In this document: piece by piece, positions 11,721 through 25,474 of the stretch
Layout of the letters: every line of letters begins with the position of its first letter
How positions within the stretch are numbered: the stretch's first letter is position 1
From: Ophiura sarsii
Lineage: Eukaryota; Echinodermata; Ophiuroidea; Amphilepidida; Ophiuridae
Length of the DNA stretch: 64,000 nucleotides
Direction: 5' to 3'
Assembly (NCBI GenBank): GCA_035610835.1
Contig: CM069448.1
Coordinates: 35,535,652 to 35,599,651, forward strand
The notes under the pieces: generated by a model
Databases searched by the model: none
Seen by the model: only the letters and a program-made list of their open reading frames with translations
What the model was told of the DNA's origin: nothing
Program-made: the position numbers and the translations under genes

Positions 11721-11963
11721 ATCCATGTGATGGTGTGAAATGCAAGTCAAAACAGCGATGCGTCGTTCACAGCTCAAGTGGGTTGGCTCAATGCGTAAGA
11801 GACAGATCGTTGTCAAAAAAGTGTAAAGCCCGCCCTCTATGTGGCACCGATGGCATAACTTACAGGAACGAGAAAGAGCTTCGGAGAGCAGAGACGCCTG
11901 GCAATCGGATTCTTATAGTGAATATTGGAAAATGCACGACAAACTTAACATGGAGAATTGAAG
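11721..11963 (+). CDS. Follistatin/Kazal-type exon of the WAP gene (exon C)
   Basis: Acceptor CCATACCTTGCAG ends at 11720 and donor GAAG|GTAAGAT starts at 11964. The length is 243 bp, phase 1-1, so it joins exon B in frame (G + AT = Asp). It starts DPCDGVKCKSKQRC, as in the EGF-like half of a follistatin domain. A Kazal half follows: KKCKARPLCGTDGITYRNEK, ending NIGKC. Kazal domains inhibit serine proteases; follistatin domains bind TGF-beta ligands. Only seven of the usual ten cysteines remain: the second Cys of the CvC motif, the Cys after TYRNE and the Cys after RRA are absent. The domain may have diverged, or the gene may be decaying. Confidence 0.8.
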
Positions 11964-12965
11964 GTAAGATTCAGACTTTTATAGTTGCCTAAGGCGAAGA
12001 AAAAACCCTGTTCTATGGTCTGGCTCACAGTGAACCGACAAGACTTTACCGACGAAACAAATATGCGCGTGCGCGCGAAAAATTGCAGGGTTTTTTTAAT
12101 ATAAAGAGCAAATGTGAACTACGGAAGCATTCTAAGTGCCATCCTACTTGACCACAGCGAGATAATATATCTTTACAAGTAGATGAAATATCAGTATTAT
12201 GTCGACATGGTCAGAAGATTTTTCACACCATGGCGACTAAACCTTAAGTCGTCATGGTGAGATATACTATCTTGCCAAGTCGACTTCACAAAAAGTCGAT
12301 GTCTTTATATAGCGAGTTATATTATGCTGCCAAGTCGACTTCAAAAAAGTTGATATCGCCATGGCGAGATATATTATGTTGCCAAGTCGACTTCACCAAA
12401 AGTAGATGTCGTTATGCCATCCTACTTATTCAGTGCTTTTATATATTGCTTAAAGGGACACTAAGAGATGTGTTGGAGGCAGCGCCCTCAATAATGATAA
12501 AAACTGAGATTAGTTTATTTTTATAATTGTATTACATGTATGAACTTACACCTATAAGGATTAAGAAAAATCAGCTCTCTTTGTACAAGAAAACGTCGAT
12601 TCAAAAATGCTTATCCCGCGGGATAAGCATTTTACGTCCGACAGTATCCCCCTGCAGTACGCGTGATACATAACGCGAACCATATTTGCATAGAGGGCGT
12701 TTTTCAATAAATAGCGATGATATTGTTTTAATCAAGTTTTGCTGTGTTTTTGCTAGTAGAAACAACAGTAATGGCAATTTTTAATGTTCATCTTGAATTC
12801 TGAAGTAAATTTTTAAACATTTAAAATTTTCAACACCACTTAATGTGCCTTTAATCTTACAAAGCGATAGTTTCTCAATGTTTAACTTAATTTTCTTTCA
12901 ACAAATCCATATTGCATACATGTAGTAATGAAACTAAAACAAATTAAAACTCAAAACTGAAATAT
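11964..12965. other. Intron or downstream DNA with short repeats
   Basis: A degenerate tandem repeat of about 60 bp (key words CCAAGTCGACTTCA and GAGATATATTATG) occupies about 12130-12420. A perfect 30 bp palindrome lies at 12604-12633 (core TTATCCCGCGGGATAA). GTGAACCGACAAGA near 12029 recurs near 37656, a dispersed repeat. No fourth exon was found. Confidence 0.55.
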
Positions 12966-15900
12966 TTGATGTCAGAGTGCCGCCTAAAGACATGAGTACA
13001 TTGTCTGGAACCCAGCGATAAGATGTCACAGTGTCGCCTAAAGACAAGAGTATTGTCTGGAACCCAGCGATTTGATGTCACAGTGTCGCCTAAAGACAAG
13101 AGTATTGTCTGGAGCCCAGCGATTTGATGTCACAGCGCCGCCTAAATACAAGAGTATAGTTTGGAGCCCAGCGAATTGATGTCACAGTGCCGCCTAAAGA
13201 CAAGAGTATATTGTCTGGAGCCCAGCGATTTGATGTCACAGTGTCGCCTAAAGACAAGAGTATTGTCTGGAACCCAGCGATTTGATGTCACAGTGCCGCC
13301 TAAAGACAAGAGTATATTGTCTGAAGCCCAGCGATTTGATGTCACAGTGCCGCCTAAAGACAAGAGTATATTGTCTGGAGCCCAGCGATTTGATGTCACA
13401 GTGACGCCTAAGAGTACATTGTCTGAGCCCAGCGATTTGATGTCACAGTGCCGCCTAAGGACAAGAGTGTATTGTCTGGAACCCAGCGATTTGATGTCAC
13501 AGTGTCGCCTAAAGACAAGAGTATTGTCTGGAGCCCAGCGATTTGATGTCACAGTGCCGCCTAAATACAAGAGTATAGTTTGGAGCCCAGCAAATTGATG
13601 TCACAGTGCCGCCTAAAGACAAGAGTATATTGTCTGGAGCCCAGCGATAAGATGTCACAGTGTCGCCTAAAGACAAGAGTATTGTCTGGAGCCCAGCGAT
13701 TTGATGTCACAGTGCCGCCTAAAGACAAGAGTATATTGTCTGGAGCCCAGCGATTTGATGTCACAGTACCGCCTAAAGACAAGAGTTTATTGTCTGGAGC
13801 CCAGCGATTTGATGTCACAGTGCCGCCTAAAGACAAGAGTTTATTGTCTGGAGCCCAGCGATTTGATGTCACAGTGACGCCTAAGAGTACATTGTCTGAG
13901 CCCAGCGATTTGATGTCACAGTGCCGCCTAAGGACAAGAGTGTGTTGTCTGGAGCCCAGCGAATTGATGTCACAGTGCCGCCTAAAGACAAGAGTATAAT
14001 GTCTGGAGCCCAGCGATTTGATGTCACGGTGCCGCCTAAAGACAAGAGTATTGTCTGTAACCCAGCGAATTGATGTCACAGTACCGCCTAAATACAAGAG
14101 TATAGTTTGGAGCCCAGCGAATTGATGTCACAGTGCCGCCTAAATACAAGAGTATAGTTTGGAGCCCAGCGATTTGATGTCACAGTGCCGCCTAAATACA
14201 AGAGTATAGTTTGGAGCCCAGCGAATTGATGTCACAGTGCCGCCTAAATACAAGAGTATTGTCTGGAGCCCAGCGAATTGATGTCACAGTGCCGCCTAAA
14301 GACAAGAGTATATTGTCTGGAGCCCAGCGATAAGATGTCACAGTGTCGCCTAAAGACAAGAGTATTGTCTGGAGCCCAGCGATTTGATGTCACAGTATCG
14401 CCTAAAGACAAGAGTATTGTCTGGAACCCAGCGATTTGATGTCACAGTGCCGCCTAAAGACAAGAGTATATTGTCTGGAGCCCAGCGATTTGATGTCACA
14501 GTGCCGCCTAAAGACAAGAGTATATTATCTGGAGCCCAGCGATTTGATGTCACAGTGACGCCTAAGAGTACATTGTCTGAGCCCAGCGATTTGATGTCAC
14601 AGTGCCGCCTAAGGACAAGAGTGTATTGTCTGGAACCCATCGATTTGATGTCACAGTGTCGCCTAAAGACAAGAGTATTGTCTGGAGCCCAGCGATTTGA
14701 TGTCACAGTGCCGCCTAAATACAAGAGTATAGTTTGGAGCCCAGCGAATTGATGTCACAGTGCCGCCTAAAGACAAGAGTATATTGTCTGGAGCCCAGCG
14801 ATAAGATGTCACAGTGTCGCCTAAAGACAAGAGTATTGTCTGGAGCCCAGCGATTTGATGTCACAGTGTCGCCTAAAGACAAGAGTATATTGTCTGGAGC
14901 CCAGCGATTTGATGTCACAGTATCGCCTAAATACAAGAGTATAGTTTGGAGCCCAGCGATTTGATGTCACAGTGCCGCCTAAGGACAAGAGTGTATTGTC
15001 TGGAGCCCAGCGATTTGATGTCACAGTGCCGCCTAAAGACAAGAGTATATTGTCTGGAGCCCAGCGATTTGATGTCACAGTATCGCCTAAATACAAGAGT
15101 ATAGTTTGGAGCCCAGCGAATTGATGTCACAGTGCCGCCTAAAGACAAGAGTATATTGTCTGGAGCCCAGCGATTTGATGTCACGGTGCCGCCTAAAGAC
15201 AAGAGTATTGTCTGTAACCCAGCGAATTGATGTCACAGTGCCGCCTAAAGACAAGAGTATATTGTCTGGAGCCCAGCGATTTGATGTCACAGTATCGCCT
15301 AAATACAAGAGTATAGTTTGGAGCCCAGCGATTTGATGTCACAGTGCCGCCTAAGGACAAGAGTGTATTGTCTGGAACCCAGCGATTTGATGTCACAGTG
15401 TCGCCTAAAGACAAGAGTATTGTCTGGAGCCCAGCGATTTGATGTCACAGTGCCGCCTAAAGACAAGTGTATTGTCTGGAGCCCAGCGATTTGATGTCAC
15501 AGTGACGCCTAAGAGTACATTGTCTGAGCCCAGCGATTTGATGTCACAGTGCCGCCTAAAGACAAGAGTATTGTCTGGAACCCAGCGAATTGATGTCACG
15601 GTGCCGCCTAAAGACAAGAGTATTGTCTGTAACCCAGCGAATTGATGTCACAGTGCCGCCTAAAGACAAGAGTATAGTTTGGAGCCCAGCGAATTGATGT
15701 CACAGTGCCGCCTAAAGACAAGAGTATATTGTCTGGAGCCCAGCGATTTGATGTCACAGTATCGCCTAAATACAAGAGTATAGTTTGGAGCCCAGCGATT
15801 TGACGTCACAGTGCCGCCTAAGGACAAGAGTGTGTTGTCTGGAACCCAGCGATTTGATGTCACAGTGTCGCCTACAGACAAGAGTATTGTCTGGAGCCCA

Positions 15901-17462
15901 GCGATTTGATGTCACAGTGCCGCCTAAAGACAAGAGTATATTGTCTGGAGCCCAGCGATTTGATGTCACAGTATCGCCTAAATACAAGAGTATAGTTTGG
16001 AGCCCAGCGATTTGATGTCACAGTGCCGCCTAAGGACAAGAGTGTATTGTCTGGAACCCAGCGATTTGATGTCACAGTGTCGCCTAAAGACAAGAGTATT
16101 GTCTGGAGCCCAGCGATTTGATGTCACAGTGTCGCCTAAAGACAAGAGTATTGTCTGGAGCCCAGCGATTTGAGGTCACAGTGACGCCTAAGAGTACATT
16201 GTCTGAGCCCAGCGATTTGATGTCACAGTGCCGCCTAAGGACAAGAGTGTATTGTCTGGAACCCAGCGATTTGATGTCACAGTGCCGCCTAAAGACAAGA
16301 GTATATTGTCTGGAGCCCGGCGATTTGATGTCACAGTGCCGCCTAAAGACAAGAGTATATTGTCTGGAGCCCAGCGATTTGATGTCACAGTGACGCCTAA
16401 GAGTACATTGTCTGAGCCCAGCGATTTGATGTCACAGTGCCGCCTAAGGACAAGAGTGTATTGTCTGGAACCCAGCGATTTGATGTCACAGTGCCGCCTA
16501 AATACAAGAGTATAGATTGGAGCCCAGCGAATTGATGTCACAGTGCCGCCTAAATACAAGAGTATAGTTTGGAGCCCAGCGAATTGATGTCACAGTGCCG
16601 CCTAAAGACATGAGTATATTGTCTGGAGCCCAGCGATAAGATGTCACAGTGTCGCCTAAAGACAAGAGTATTGTCTGGAGCCCAGCGATTTGATGTCACA
16701 GTGTCGCCTAAAGGCAAGAGTATTGTCTGGAACCCAGCGATTTGATGTCACAGTGCCGCCTAAAGACAAGAGTATATTGTCTGGAGCCCAGCGATTTGAT
16801 GTCACAGTGCCGCCTAAAGACAAGAGTATATTGTCTGGAGCCCAGCGATTTGATGTCACAGTGACGCCTAAGAGTACATTGTCTGAGCCCAGCGATTTGA
16901 TGTCACAGTGCCGCCTAAGGACAATAGTGTGTTGTCTGGAGCCCAGCGAATTGATGTCACAGTGCCGCCTAAAGACAAGAGTATATTGTCTGGAGCCCAG
17001 CGATTTGATGTCACAGTGCCGCCTAAATACAAGAGTATAGTTTGGAGCCCAGCGAATTGATGTCACAGTATCGCCTAAAGACAAGAGTATTGTCTGGAAC
17101 CCAGCGATTTGATGTCACAGTGCCGCCTAAATACAAGAGTATAGTTTGGAGCCCAGCGAATTGATGTCACAGTATCGCCTAAATACAAGAGTATAGTTTG
17201 GAGCCCAGAGAATTTATGTAACGGTGCCGCCTAAATACAAGAGTATAGTTTGGAGCCCAGCGAATTGTTGTCACAGTGCCGCCTAAATACAAGAGTATAG
17301 TTTGGAGCCCAGCGAATTGATGTCACAGTACCGCCTAAATACAAGTGTATATTGTCTGCAGCCCAGCGATTTGATGTCACAGTGTCGCCTAAAGACAAGA
17401 GTATATTGTCTGGAGCCCAGCAAATTGGTGTCACAGTGCCGCCTAAAGACAAGAGTACATTG
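12966..17462. repeat. Satellite array, about 85 monomers of 53-54 bp
   Basis: The monomer (CCTAAAGACAAGAGTATATT... GATGTCACAGTGCCG) repeats for 4.5 kb. Variants are recurrent: AAATACAAGAGTATAGTTTGG; the short form ACGCCTAAGAGTACATTG at 13401, 13874, 14555, 15502, 16181, 16390 and 16861; and the GGACAAGAGTGT form that always follows it. Spacings of 473, 681, 947, 679, 209 and 471 bp show higher-order units. Open frames on both strands are by-products of the repeat. Confidence 0.95.
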
Positions 17463-18631
17463 TTATCAATTTGAAGCGGTCATCTATCTACGTCTTTTGA
17501 ATATTATCATAGATTACATAATTTATATTGTTCTTTCTCGTATTTTAATAAGTCCGTGTTTACGTCTATGTATGATTTAGGTATTGACCGCAGTCCAAAC
17601 AAAACAGTAGCCCAACACGTCGGCATACATTTTTATAGTGATGACAAAAGAAGAAAAAAACACGCTTATTTTCCGCACAAAAGGCAGCATTTCCCAAGAT
17701 TTTACCACAAGACTAGAAACCAAGGGTATATCTCGTTTCATCAAGTTTAATATATTCCTACTAATTCCTGCATCTTTTAATGATATTCTCTCATCATACT
17801 TTACAGCCTTACCAACCGTGCCATGACATCAATCTGATGGCTGGATACAAAACTATCTTTCAGATGGCGGCCAACGATGGCGGTGGTCACGAAAAAATCA
17901 TTGTGGCATACCGTATTTCAGAGGAAAAAAAGCATTTGTATTGAATAAATCAAAATTCCAATATTTAACTGACAAAACGACATCATTTGTTATAAAATAT
18001 AAAGACAAAAGAAAAAATGACCCCAATGAGATTCGAACTCACGCGTCAAAATATTCAACGACATTCTTCGCCAACATCATTAACCCCTCGGTTGGCGAAG
18101 AATTAACAAATACCTAATACTTATTTAAATTGTCGTTATATCACCAATAATCATAAAACTATAATATAAGCCAGCATATCGTCAAGTATATATTAATATT
18201 GCCAATGGCTATCCCTTTTCTACCATTTTGCATCAAAATGTAGGTGTATACTGTAATATGAAATTTCGAGCTAACACGTGACTAATTAAAAAAATAAGAA
18301 CTGTTATTTAACTTGCAAAATGAAAAGAAAGGACACTTTAGAATGGAGTGGTTATCCAACTCCATTGGTTACAGGATAATCAAATTACTTTGTACCTGTG
18401 TGATATTCAGAATTTTTCGATGGGTATTCGCGATTACGTGTAAAATCCATACGAATTGCAAATTTTCCGAATAAAAATAAATTAAAAAAACAAACATAAA
18501 AACTGTCAATAGCAGTCTACAATCATGGCCAGACCGTTCATATGTAGGGCCTAATATACAACAATGAGTTTTCTTTGCACATGGGATCGGGACATAATCT
18601 AGTTTTTGTTAACAAATTACTCTACACCACA
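17463..18631. other. No gene seen
   Basis: AT-rich sequence after the satellite. It contains a tRNA-like piece, described separately. No exon with a convincing domain was found. Confidence 0.45.
18016..18107 (-). pseudogene. tRNA-like sequence (class II D-arm, T-arm), degenerate
   Basis: The minus strand has a T-arm-like GTGAGTTCGAATCTCAT followed by TGGGGTCA, and upstream AACCGAGGGGTTAATGATG, like the D-arm of Ser/Leu tRNAs. No matching 5' acceptor strand is present. A perfect 13 bp inverted repeat (ATTCTTCGCCAAC) covers the D-arm region, which a normal tRNA could not have. Confidence 0.35.
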
Positions 18632-19696
18632 CATTTAAAGGCATATTATGTGATTTTTTCCAAGTAGCGCCCTCTATCATTGATTTTTACTATGAAAGCA
18701 GATTTTCTTGCAGAATTGCATTTTTGATCATAAATCATAAAGATCTTCTAAGTTACAGATCGATACGATTCCTAATTACTTCAAAATCATGGTCTGAAAA
18801 TACAGCGTGTCCCAAAACACTGGGTTCAAAAGTTTGCGAGCTTATAACGAAATAAGTAGGAATTATGGATAGTTTATATTTAAGGATATCAAACAAGATA
18901 TACCTGACCTTAATTGGGTATATTTGGAGACCAATCCAATGTAAACTTTTTGAAATACAAAGATTTGAATAGAGCGTGGTCAGAACCCATTTGTCCCAAT
19001 TTAAGGAATAAACCATCCGTGCGTTGCATGAAACTCTGCGCTATGTGCAGTATTCCCGGCATGGGGTTTATTCTCCGAAAGAACTTAACAATAACTCGGA
19101 CTATAACAAAGAACATTTTTGTTAATGTTTATGTAAATAATGAACTTGTATTATTGGTATAATGACCAAGATAATTTTATTTACTGCCCAAGTTTTTATA
19201 AAGAATGAATGCAAAGGCAAAACATTGACGAAATCACAACAATGTGCAATTGCAACACATCGGGGTGTTCCTTGAAAAGTGGGACAAATGGGTTTTTACC
19301 ACGCTCTATTAAAATCTTTGTATTTCAAAAAGTTTATATTGGATTAATTACAGAGTTTAACCAATTAAGGTCATGTATATTTTGTTTAATATCCATAAAT
19401 ACAAACTATCTATGTTTCCTACCTTTTTAGTTGTAAGCTCGCAAACTTTTGAATCCAGTTTTTTTGGGGACACGCTGTAGATTGTACCGAGCGGTACAAT
19501 CTATTTTTCAATTTTTTTCTCTAAATTCACTCTAAAACTATGATTTTGAGGTTATTAGGAATCGTATCGCTCTGTAACTTGAAGTATATTTATGATTTAT
19601 GATCAGAAAAGTAAATCTGCAAGAAAATCTACTTCCAATTTTTTTTCGAGGATTGGACCGTCCCCTGGAAAAGATCACATAATATACCTTTAAATG
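18632..19696. mobile_element. Long-TIR fold-back element, about 1.07 kb
   Basis: The first and last ~400 bp are inverted copies: CATTTAAAGGCATATTATGT at the left end and its complement at the right. The arms also share CAAAAGTTTGCGAGCTTA and CAAATGGGTTTTTACC-type segments. The centre is about 19100-19250. No transposase frame. Confidence 0.75.
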
Positions 19697-20049
19697 CATG
19701 TGTCTATAAGTAAAGTCAGTGCAAAGGATTTCGTATGGCCAGGCTCTCCTCACCATTCCCACAAATGACTTCACCCAAAATGGTTGCATCCAAATTAGAA
19801 TTCAATCACCTTGAAATATTGACAAGCAAGAAAAATCGTACTGAGATAGAATATTAACTTTCTCATTTGAATTCTCTATTTCTACCTTGTCTAGATATTG
19901 TAAATTTCCGTATTAATTGTTACATATTGTAACATTTGCAATGTATATAATTATCTAATGTATGTTTTTGGAAATGGGCCTTATAGTGCTGGTCACTGAC
20001 TTATATCAAATACATTGACCTTTTTTACCCGTCGTACATGGTACATAAA
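19697..20049. other. No feature seen
   Basis: AT-rich spacer between two mobile elements. Confidence 0.5.
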
Positions 20050-20243
20050 AACCTTTTCACACAAGCCCGACGATCGATCTTTGGACGATCGATCGTCGTA
20101 GCCGTCTCAAAACGTGCAAGAACTTCGATCGATTATCGGTCATTGGATTCACACAGAGAAGCGGCCCTTTATGACGATCGATTGTCGTAGCGACTGTTAT
20201 TGAGTCTACAAAAGGACGATCGTCGGGCCTCTGTGAAAAGGTT
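20050..20243. mobile_element. MITE rich in GATCGATC, 194 bp
   Basis: Ends are inverted: AACCTTTTCACACAAGCCCG at the left and CGGGCCTCTGTGAAAAGGTT at the right. The interior has several ACGATCGATCGTC palindromes. Confidence 0.7.
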
Positions 20244-21565
20244 AATTCCACCATTCAAACTATCAGACCAGATGTGAAATTTTGTGCTGATATTACCGGG
20301 GATATTACAGGTTCTTCTTACATGTAAAGCTTTACGTATTAAATCATATTATGATTCTATGTATTGATCAAATAAATTACTTGTAATATAGAACTGTACT
20401 TGCTTTGTTATTGGTTAGGGGAATATGAATATGGGGCAACTGGTCCTATGAGGCAACTGGTCCGAAATGAAGGATTTTTAATTGTATGGTCATACTGCTT
20501 TCCTTTGAACAGTACTATTTATGTTGAAACTTTACACATACTGTATATCCTTACCTTCTACATTCCAATTTTCAAATAACAAAGTATATCATTTCTTATA
20601 CTTGTAGGACCCGAACCCCGACCCGAACGCCGTAATAATTGCAAATTCAAAGATACTCGCTGGTTACAGAAAACTGTGTAATGGCTAAAAACAAAAAAGG
20701 CAGTTTTGCCTTTTTTTCTGAAATGTTTTGGAGTTATTGATTATTATGACAAATGGTGGTATTTTTTAAAACATTTAGCGTGATATTTATTACGTCACAG
20801 GCGTGCTTGAATAATATTTTATCTCGACAAAGTAATTTGTCGGGGCAATTGGTCCAAAGGGGTATGGGGCAACTGGTCCACCTGCAAAAACTTATATCAC
20901 AATAAATTGTAAAATTTTGAAAATTAGTTGTTAGTGTCAATAAAACATGACTCGGTATTGAAATGTGAATAGAATATAAAATTATTCACATTCTTTCTAT
21001 TTCTTAGACATTTTGGGGCATTTTCGGTCTAATACCAGTATTTCTGCTATTGAATGATTACAATATGACATGAAATTGCTTTAGAATGGTTTAAAAACTC
21101 GGTATTATGAATTACATCTTTATTATATTTTGAATGGTGTCTGAAAAGATATTTGCAATGACGAAATATCATGATTTGTGTATTCATTGCTTTTTGTGTA
21201 TATGGGCACGCGTTATGAACTCGCCTCCCAATAGGGTGGTGCTGCTACATTTTTTAGTTTCATGCTGTCATTTTCCTCAAATATTTTTAAAACCACAAAA
21301 GCTATCTCAACACATTTGGTATCATTTTAAAGCCCTAATAACAAGCTATCTGCCTGCAAAACGGGATTGGTATAGCTAATTCAGAAAGGGAGATACAGCT
21401 GTTTGATGTTTGGGGACCAGGGGTGGTGCTGGAAGGGGTGCCGCCTGTACAAACGCAATGGGGATAATCCCATGCTTTGTTCTTTTTTACAATAACTAGT
21501 TATTCACTAATGTTACAAACACCATTCTGGTCCCACTTTAAAGGATATTTAGTAGTCTTAAAGTA

Positions 21566-22183
21566 CACCTAGCACATAAAGTCCCTGCTCAGGTGCTTTG
21601 AGGTTGACTAATTCAAAATATATAATCGGTACCAAGAATCTGAGATAAACATTAAATGAGCAAATTTCTTCTCCGCAGTTTGATACCTCATTCAACAAAA
21701 TCGAATGGATACTTTTAAAGTTATGTCGATTTCAATGACCGCGGATGCAACAGAAAAGTGGCACTAGGTATAGGAATCATTGATTTGTGTGTGATAACTG
21801 TGCCGTGTGCTATCTGAACGTGACAGATGAATGGGTCTTTAGTGATAACCGCATTGTGCGGGACAACGGGTGTATCTGGCTGTGAAGAATACAAGTCTTA
21901 GCTGATATAAGCTGTGAGTTTTTCAGTGCGTAAATTCATACGTCTATGGTAAATCACACACAAATCAATGATTTCCTATACCTAGTGCCACTTTTCTGTT
22001 GCATCCGCGGTCATTGAAATCGACGTAACTTTAAAAGTATCCATTCGATTTTATTGAATGAGGTATCAAACTGCGGAGAAGAAATTTGCTCATTTAATGT
22101 ATATCTCGGATTTTTGGTACCGATTATATATTTTGAATTAGTCAACCTCAAAGCACCTGAGCAGGGACTTTATGTGCTAGGTG
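21566..22183. mobile_element. Palindromic mariner-like MITE, 618 bp, TA duplication
   Basis: About 230 bp arms are inverted copies, starting CACCTAGCACATAAAGTCCC at the left and ending in its complement. TA flanks at 21564-21565 and 22184-22185. Non-coding. Confidence 0.85.
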
Positions 22184-23193
22184 TATGTGGTTCAACAGAC
22201 TTGTCAACTATTTGTAACAACTAATTAATTGAAGACCATGATCATCAGCTTTCTTCCTATTCGCTATAATACAGTCAACATGAATAATCAGCCTCAATTT
22301 ACCGGATTTATAAAAATGACTATAACAAAAAAGTTTTCAACGTATGATAGCAAAAGTATACATTTTTGGAAAGCTTGTAACTAGAGGAATTCAGCTAGAT
22401 TATATCAGGGAAGGGTTCATCCTTAAACAAATATTTCTGAAAATTCTAAAAATATATAAAAAATAAAAAATGGAGATATTCACTAGCCGGTATAATTACC
22501 ATACCGACGTAGTAACTTTGACAATTATATATCATCTAATAGGTAATTTTATGAGGAATTCAAATACCTGTAAAGTAAATAATGATAGGGGTAGGTATAA
22601 AAAATATATGGATCTCAAATTAAAAATTAAAAAACTCTGATATTTTTCCAAACATTTCCGATCATACCATTTTAGTTCTTGGTTGTACTATAATTTTAAT
22701 GGCATATTTGGTTTCCTCATGCAATTTCCCTTCAAAAAATGTATACTTTTACTACCTCAGGGGGATATACAAGCAAATATAAATGTGTAAAGTTAAAATC
22801 ATGTCGCGAAAGCCAAAATCTGTGTGTAACGCGAAAGGAGGCAAGCTTAAAACACATGACCATGGGTCATCATTGTCATGTTGACTAACTTCGCCTGTAA
22901 CATGAAAAGCTGGCTAAATATCAAGATGGTTCATTATACGTACTAAATGATGATTATATATGATGTAAATAAAATCATTCAAGAAAGGGGTATTAGACAA
23001 ATGTATGGGGCATCTATCACGTTCATACCGTGTTATAAGATTTTGCTTGTGTATAAATTAGTACAGCTATTTGCACGTTAACCACGAAAACTGTATAAAA
23101 CATGGGTTTCATGAGACACGTATCCTTTTTACACGTTAACAAATATGGAAATATATTTGTAAAGAAAATACTGCCTAGTTTCCGTGTTGTCAT

Positions 23194-23542
23194 CAGTGGC
23201 GGAACTTCAGGGGGCAAGGGTGGGGGAACCCCTCTTCCCCCTCCCCAAGAAAAATCAATTTAGGCAAAATTAGAAAAATAGACAATTTTAGCATAAAAAG
23301 GCAATTTTTTTCCGCGCTATGCGCACATTTTCTTACTAAATTAGGTTCAATTAGACCAAATGTGGACAATTTTGGCATTAAACAGCTTAATTTTGCGCGC
23401 ATTTTCATACCAAATGAGTTAGTATTAGACCAAATTTGACAATTTAAGCGTAAAATGGCACATAAAATTTGCGCGCTTCGCGCGCATCATTTTTGTTCAT
23501 GCCCCCCTTCCCCCCAAAAGTATGAGGCAGGTGCCGCCACTG
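23194..23542. mobile_element. hAT-type MITE, 349 bp, 8 bp duplication
   Basis: Ends CAGTGGCGGAACTTCAG and GCAGGTGCCGCCACTG are inverted. The 8 bp flank GTTGTCAT is repeated exactly (23186-23193, 23543-23550). Internal GCGCGCTTCGCGCGC and 'accaaatttgacaatttt' segments recur in the copy at 34848. Confidence 0.9.
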
Positions 23543-24488
23543 GTTGTCATTCACTGATTTCTGTGTATTATAACCGTTGAAACATATAGAACCAGTTGCC
23601 CCAGTGATGGGGTAAATGGTCCACGCCAAGTAAAGTTTTCAGTTAGTGGTAATTGGCCTTTTCTTTATATTTTTAACATTGGTTTATGTTATACAGTACA
23701 GGGTGTATCAAATCAATTAGGACACTTTTTGATGATTGTTTAAATCCTTGTTAAATCACTGAAGCATGACCAATTTTTATTTCATTGAAAAGTACAACCG
23801 ATAAAGATAAAATCCTGAAAAGATGAGAAAAATCCATCATTAATTAGGGAAATTGTGACCTATTAGGCAACGCAATCTATTTTGTAGTATATATGTACAA
23901 TGGTCATTCACACAGTAACAGTAGAGTAACATGTCGAACGCGCACACTATTTATGCCAATTACCTTGATTTTTTCAAAAATCGAGGTTCTCTATCTCTGC
24001 CGTTTCTTTCTGCTTCTTCTGGCAATATCTACAAAATGCTTCTTCTCCTACAGTTTACATGCTACAATCACCAAATTTGGTCAGTATGACCCCCTACCAG
24101 ACCTTCATTACAGGACTTCACAGTTTGGGGTCAAAGGTCACAGGGGGGTCACTAGGGGTCAATACGTGATTTTCACTTAAAACACATTTCCAATTTAGTG
24201 AAATGACCTAGGATCGTCAAAATCGGTCAACATATTACTTATGACCGTACGCATATATAATAGTTCGGTTTTTACAATCAACAAATATTTGGGGTCACTA
24301 GGGGTCAAAATGTTGATTTTCTAACCATATCACTTAAAATGCTTCTTGTCTCAGAGGAAATGGCTCATGAATGTCAGAATTGGTCAAAAGATTCCTTGGG
24401 TCCATGCACATACAGCGATCTCAGCGATTAAAATTGACGTGTCATGCGGGGTCACTAGAGGTCATTGACCTATACAGTGGTAAAATTA

Positions 24489-24641
24489 GGGGTTCAATAA
24501 GGTTTCGGAGTTGTTTATCTTGAATCGACAACGGTAAGACGGGTTTATTTTGCGAGGGCAGCTTTAGCTGCCCGAGCAAAATAAACCCGTCTTACCGTTG
24601 TCGATTCAAGATAAACAACGACGAAGACCTTGTTGAACCCC
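24489..24641. repeat. 153 bp near-perfect hairpin
   Basis: Arms run from GGGGTTCAA to TTGAACCCC and pair almost completely, including ACGGGTTTATTTTGC. The loop region GGGCAGCTTTAGCTGCCC is itself a hairpin. Confidence 0.8.
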
Positions 24642-25474
24642 GTTCAACAACGACCAAACATATTTACATCATTCAAATGTGAATATCGTTTTGGATAATT
24701 AATGAAAACAAGTACAAAACTTGTTTTAATAGGCTTAATTTGACATAAAAATAATAGCTGCTCTTTAAAAATCGAGAAAAAAAGTTTACGTTTATTATAA
24801 TTAGGCCCTTATTTGGACATAGTCCGTTCCCCGTAAATGGGCGATGGAACTTCAGAATGGGTTGGGTTACAAAAGGTAAACATGAGAGAAGACAAATTAT
24901 TTCGCAAGTAATTGTGAAATTAAAAATATTTTGTAAATAGCATTTTATTCACACACCACCTTAACAACATTCAGAGAAAAATTAAATCAAGAATGCGTTT
25001 AATTTACACAACACATTTGATACATGTTTATAGAATATTTGTATAAAATCAAAACACACCCCTCCGTTTCAATAGTGGTACGGTCCTGTAGATCAAAGCG
25101 TACACATTTCGCCGCGATGATGCAAAAAAAGGCGATTCTCTTGTGCTCAGGTAGCGACGGTTCGGCTAAAATTGTGGCTTTAGAAGTGATCCTTTACATA
25201 TGGCCCTCGCCAAAAATATTTTCCTCAGGGATATAGCTACATTTCGGTATATAAAGTTATTTGCTAACTTTAAGGATTGCATGGCGAAATGCATTTATAC
25301 GCCGAAAAAATGGAACAAATTTTGCGAACATTTTCCCCGACATTCTTGTTTGTTTACAATTTTGCGGTTTCCAAATAAGGTTCGCTATCCTAGTAATTTG
25401 CATATGAACAGTGAGTTTATCTCAAATCAACAACGCTTTGTTACTGTACTTAAGGTATGGGGGAGTTGTTGAAC

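Noticed and set aside
12254..12526. 90-codon frame after the Kazal exon
   Set aside because: It is a translation of the ~60 bp tandem repeat; no splice site or domain.
13142..17452. Many open frames of 70-178 codons on both strands
   Set aside because: They are translations of the satellite monomer in different frames; both strands are open equally, and spacing follows the repeat and not a gene.
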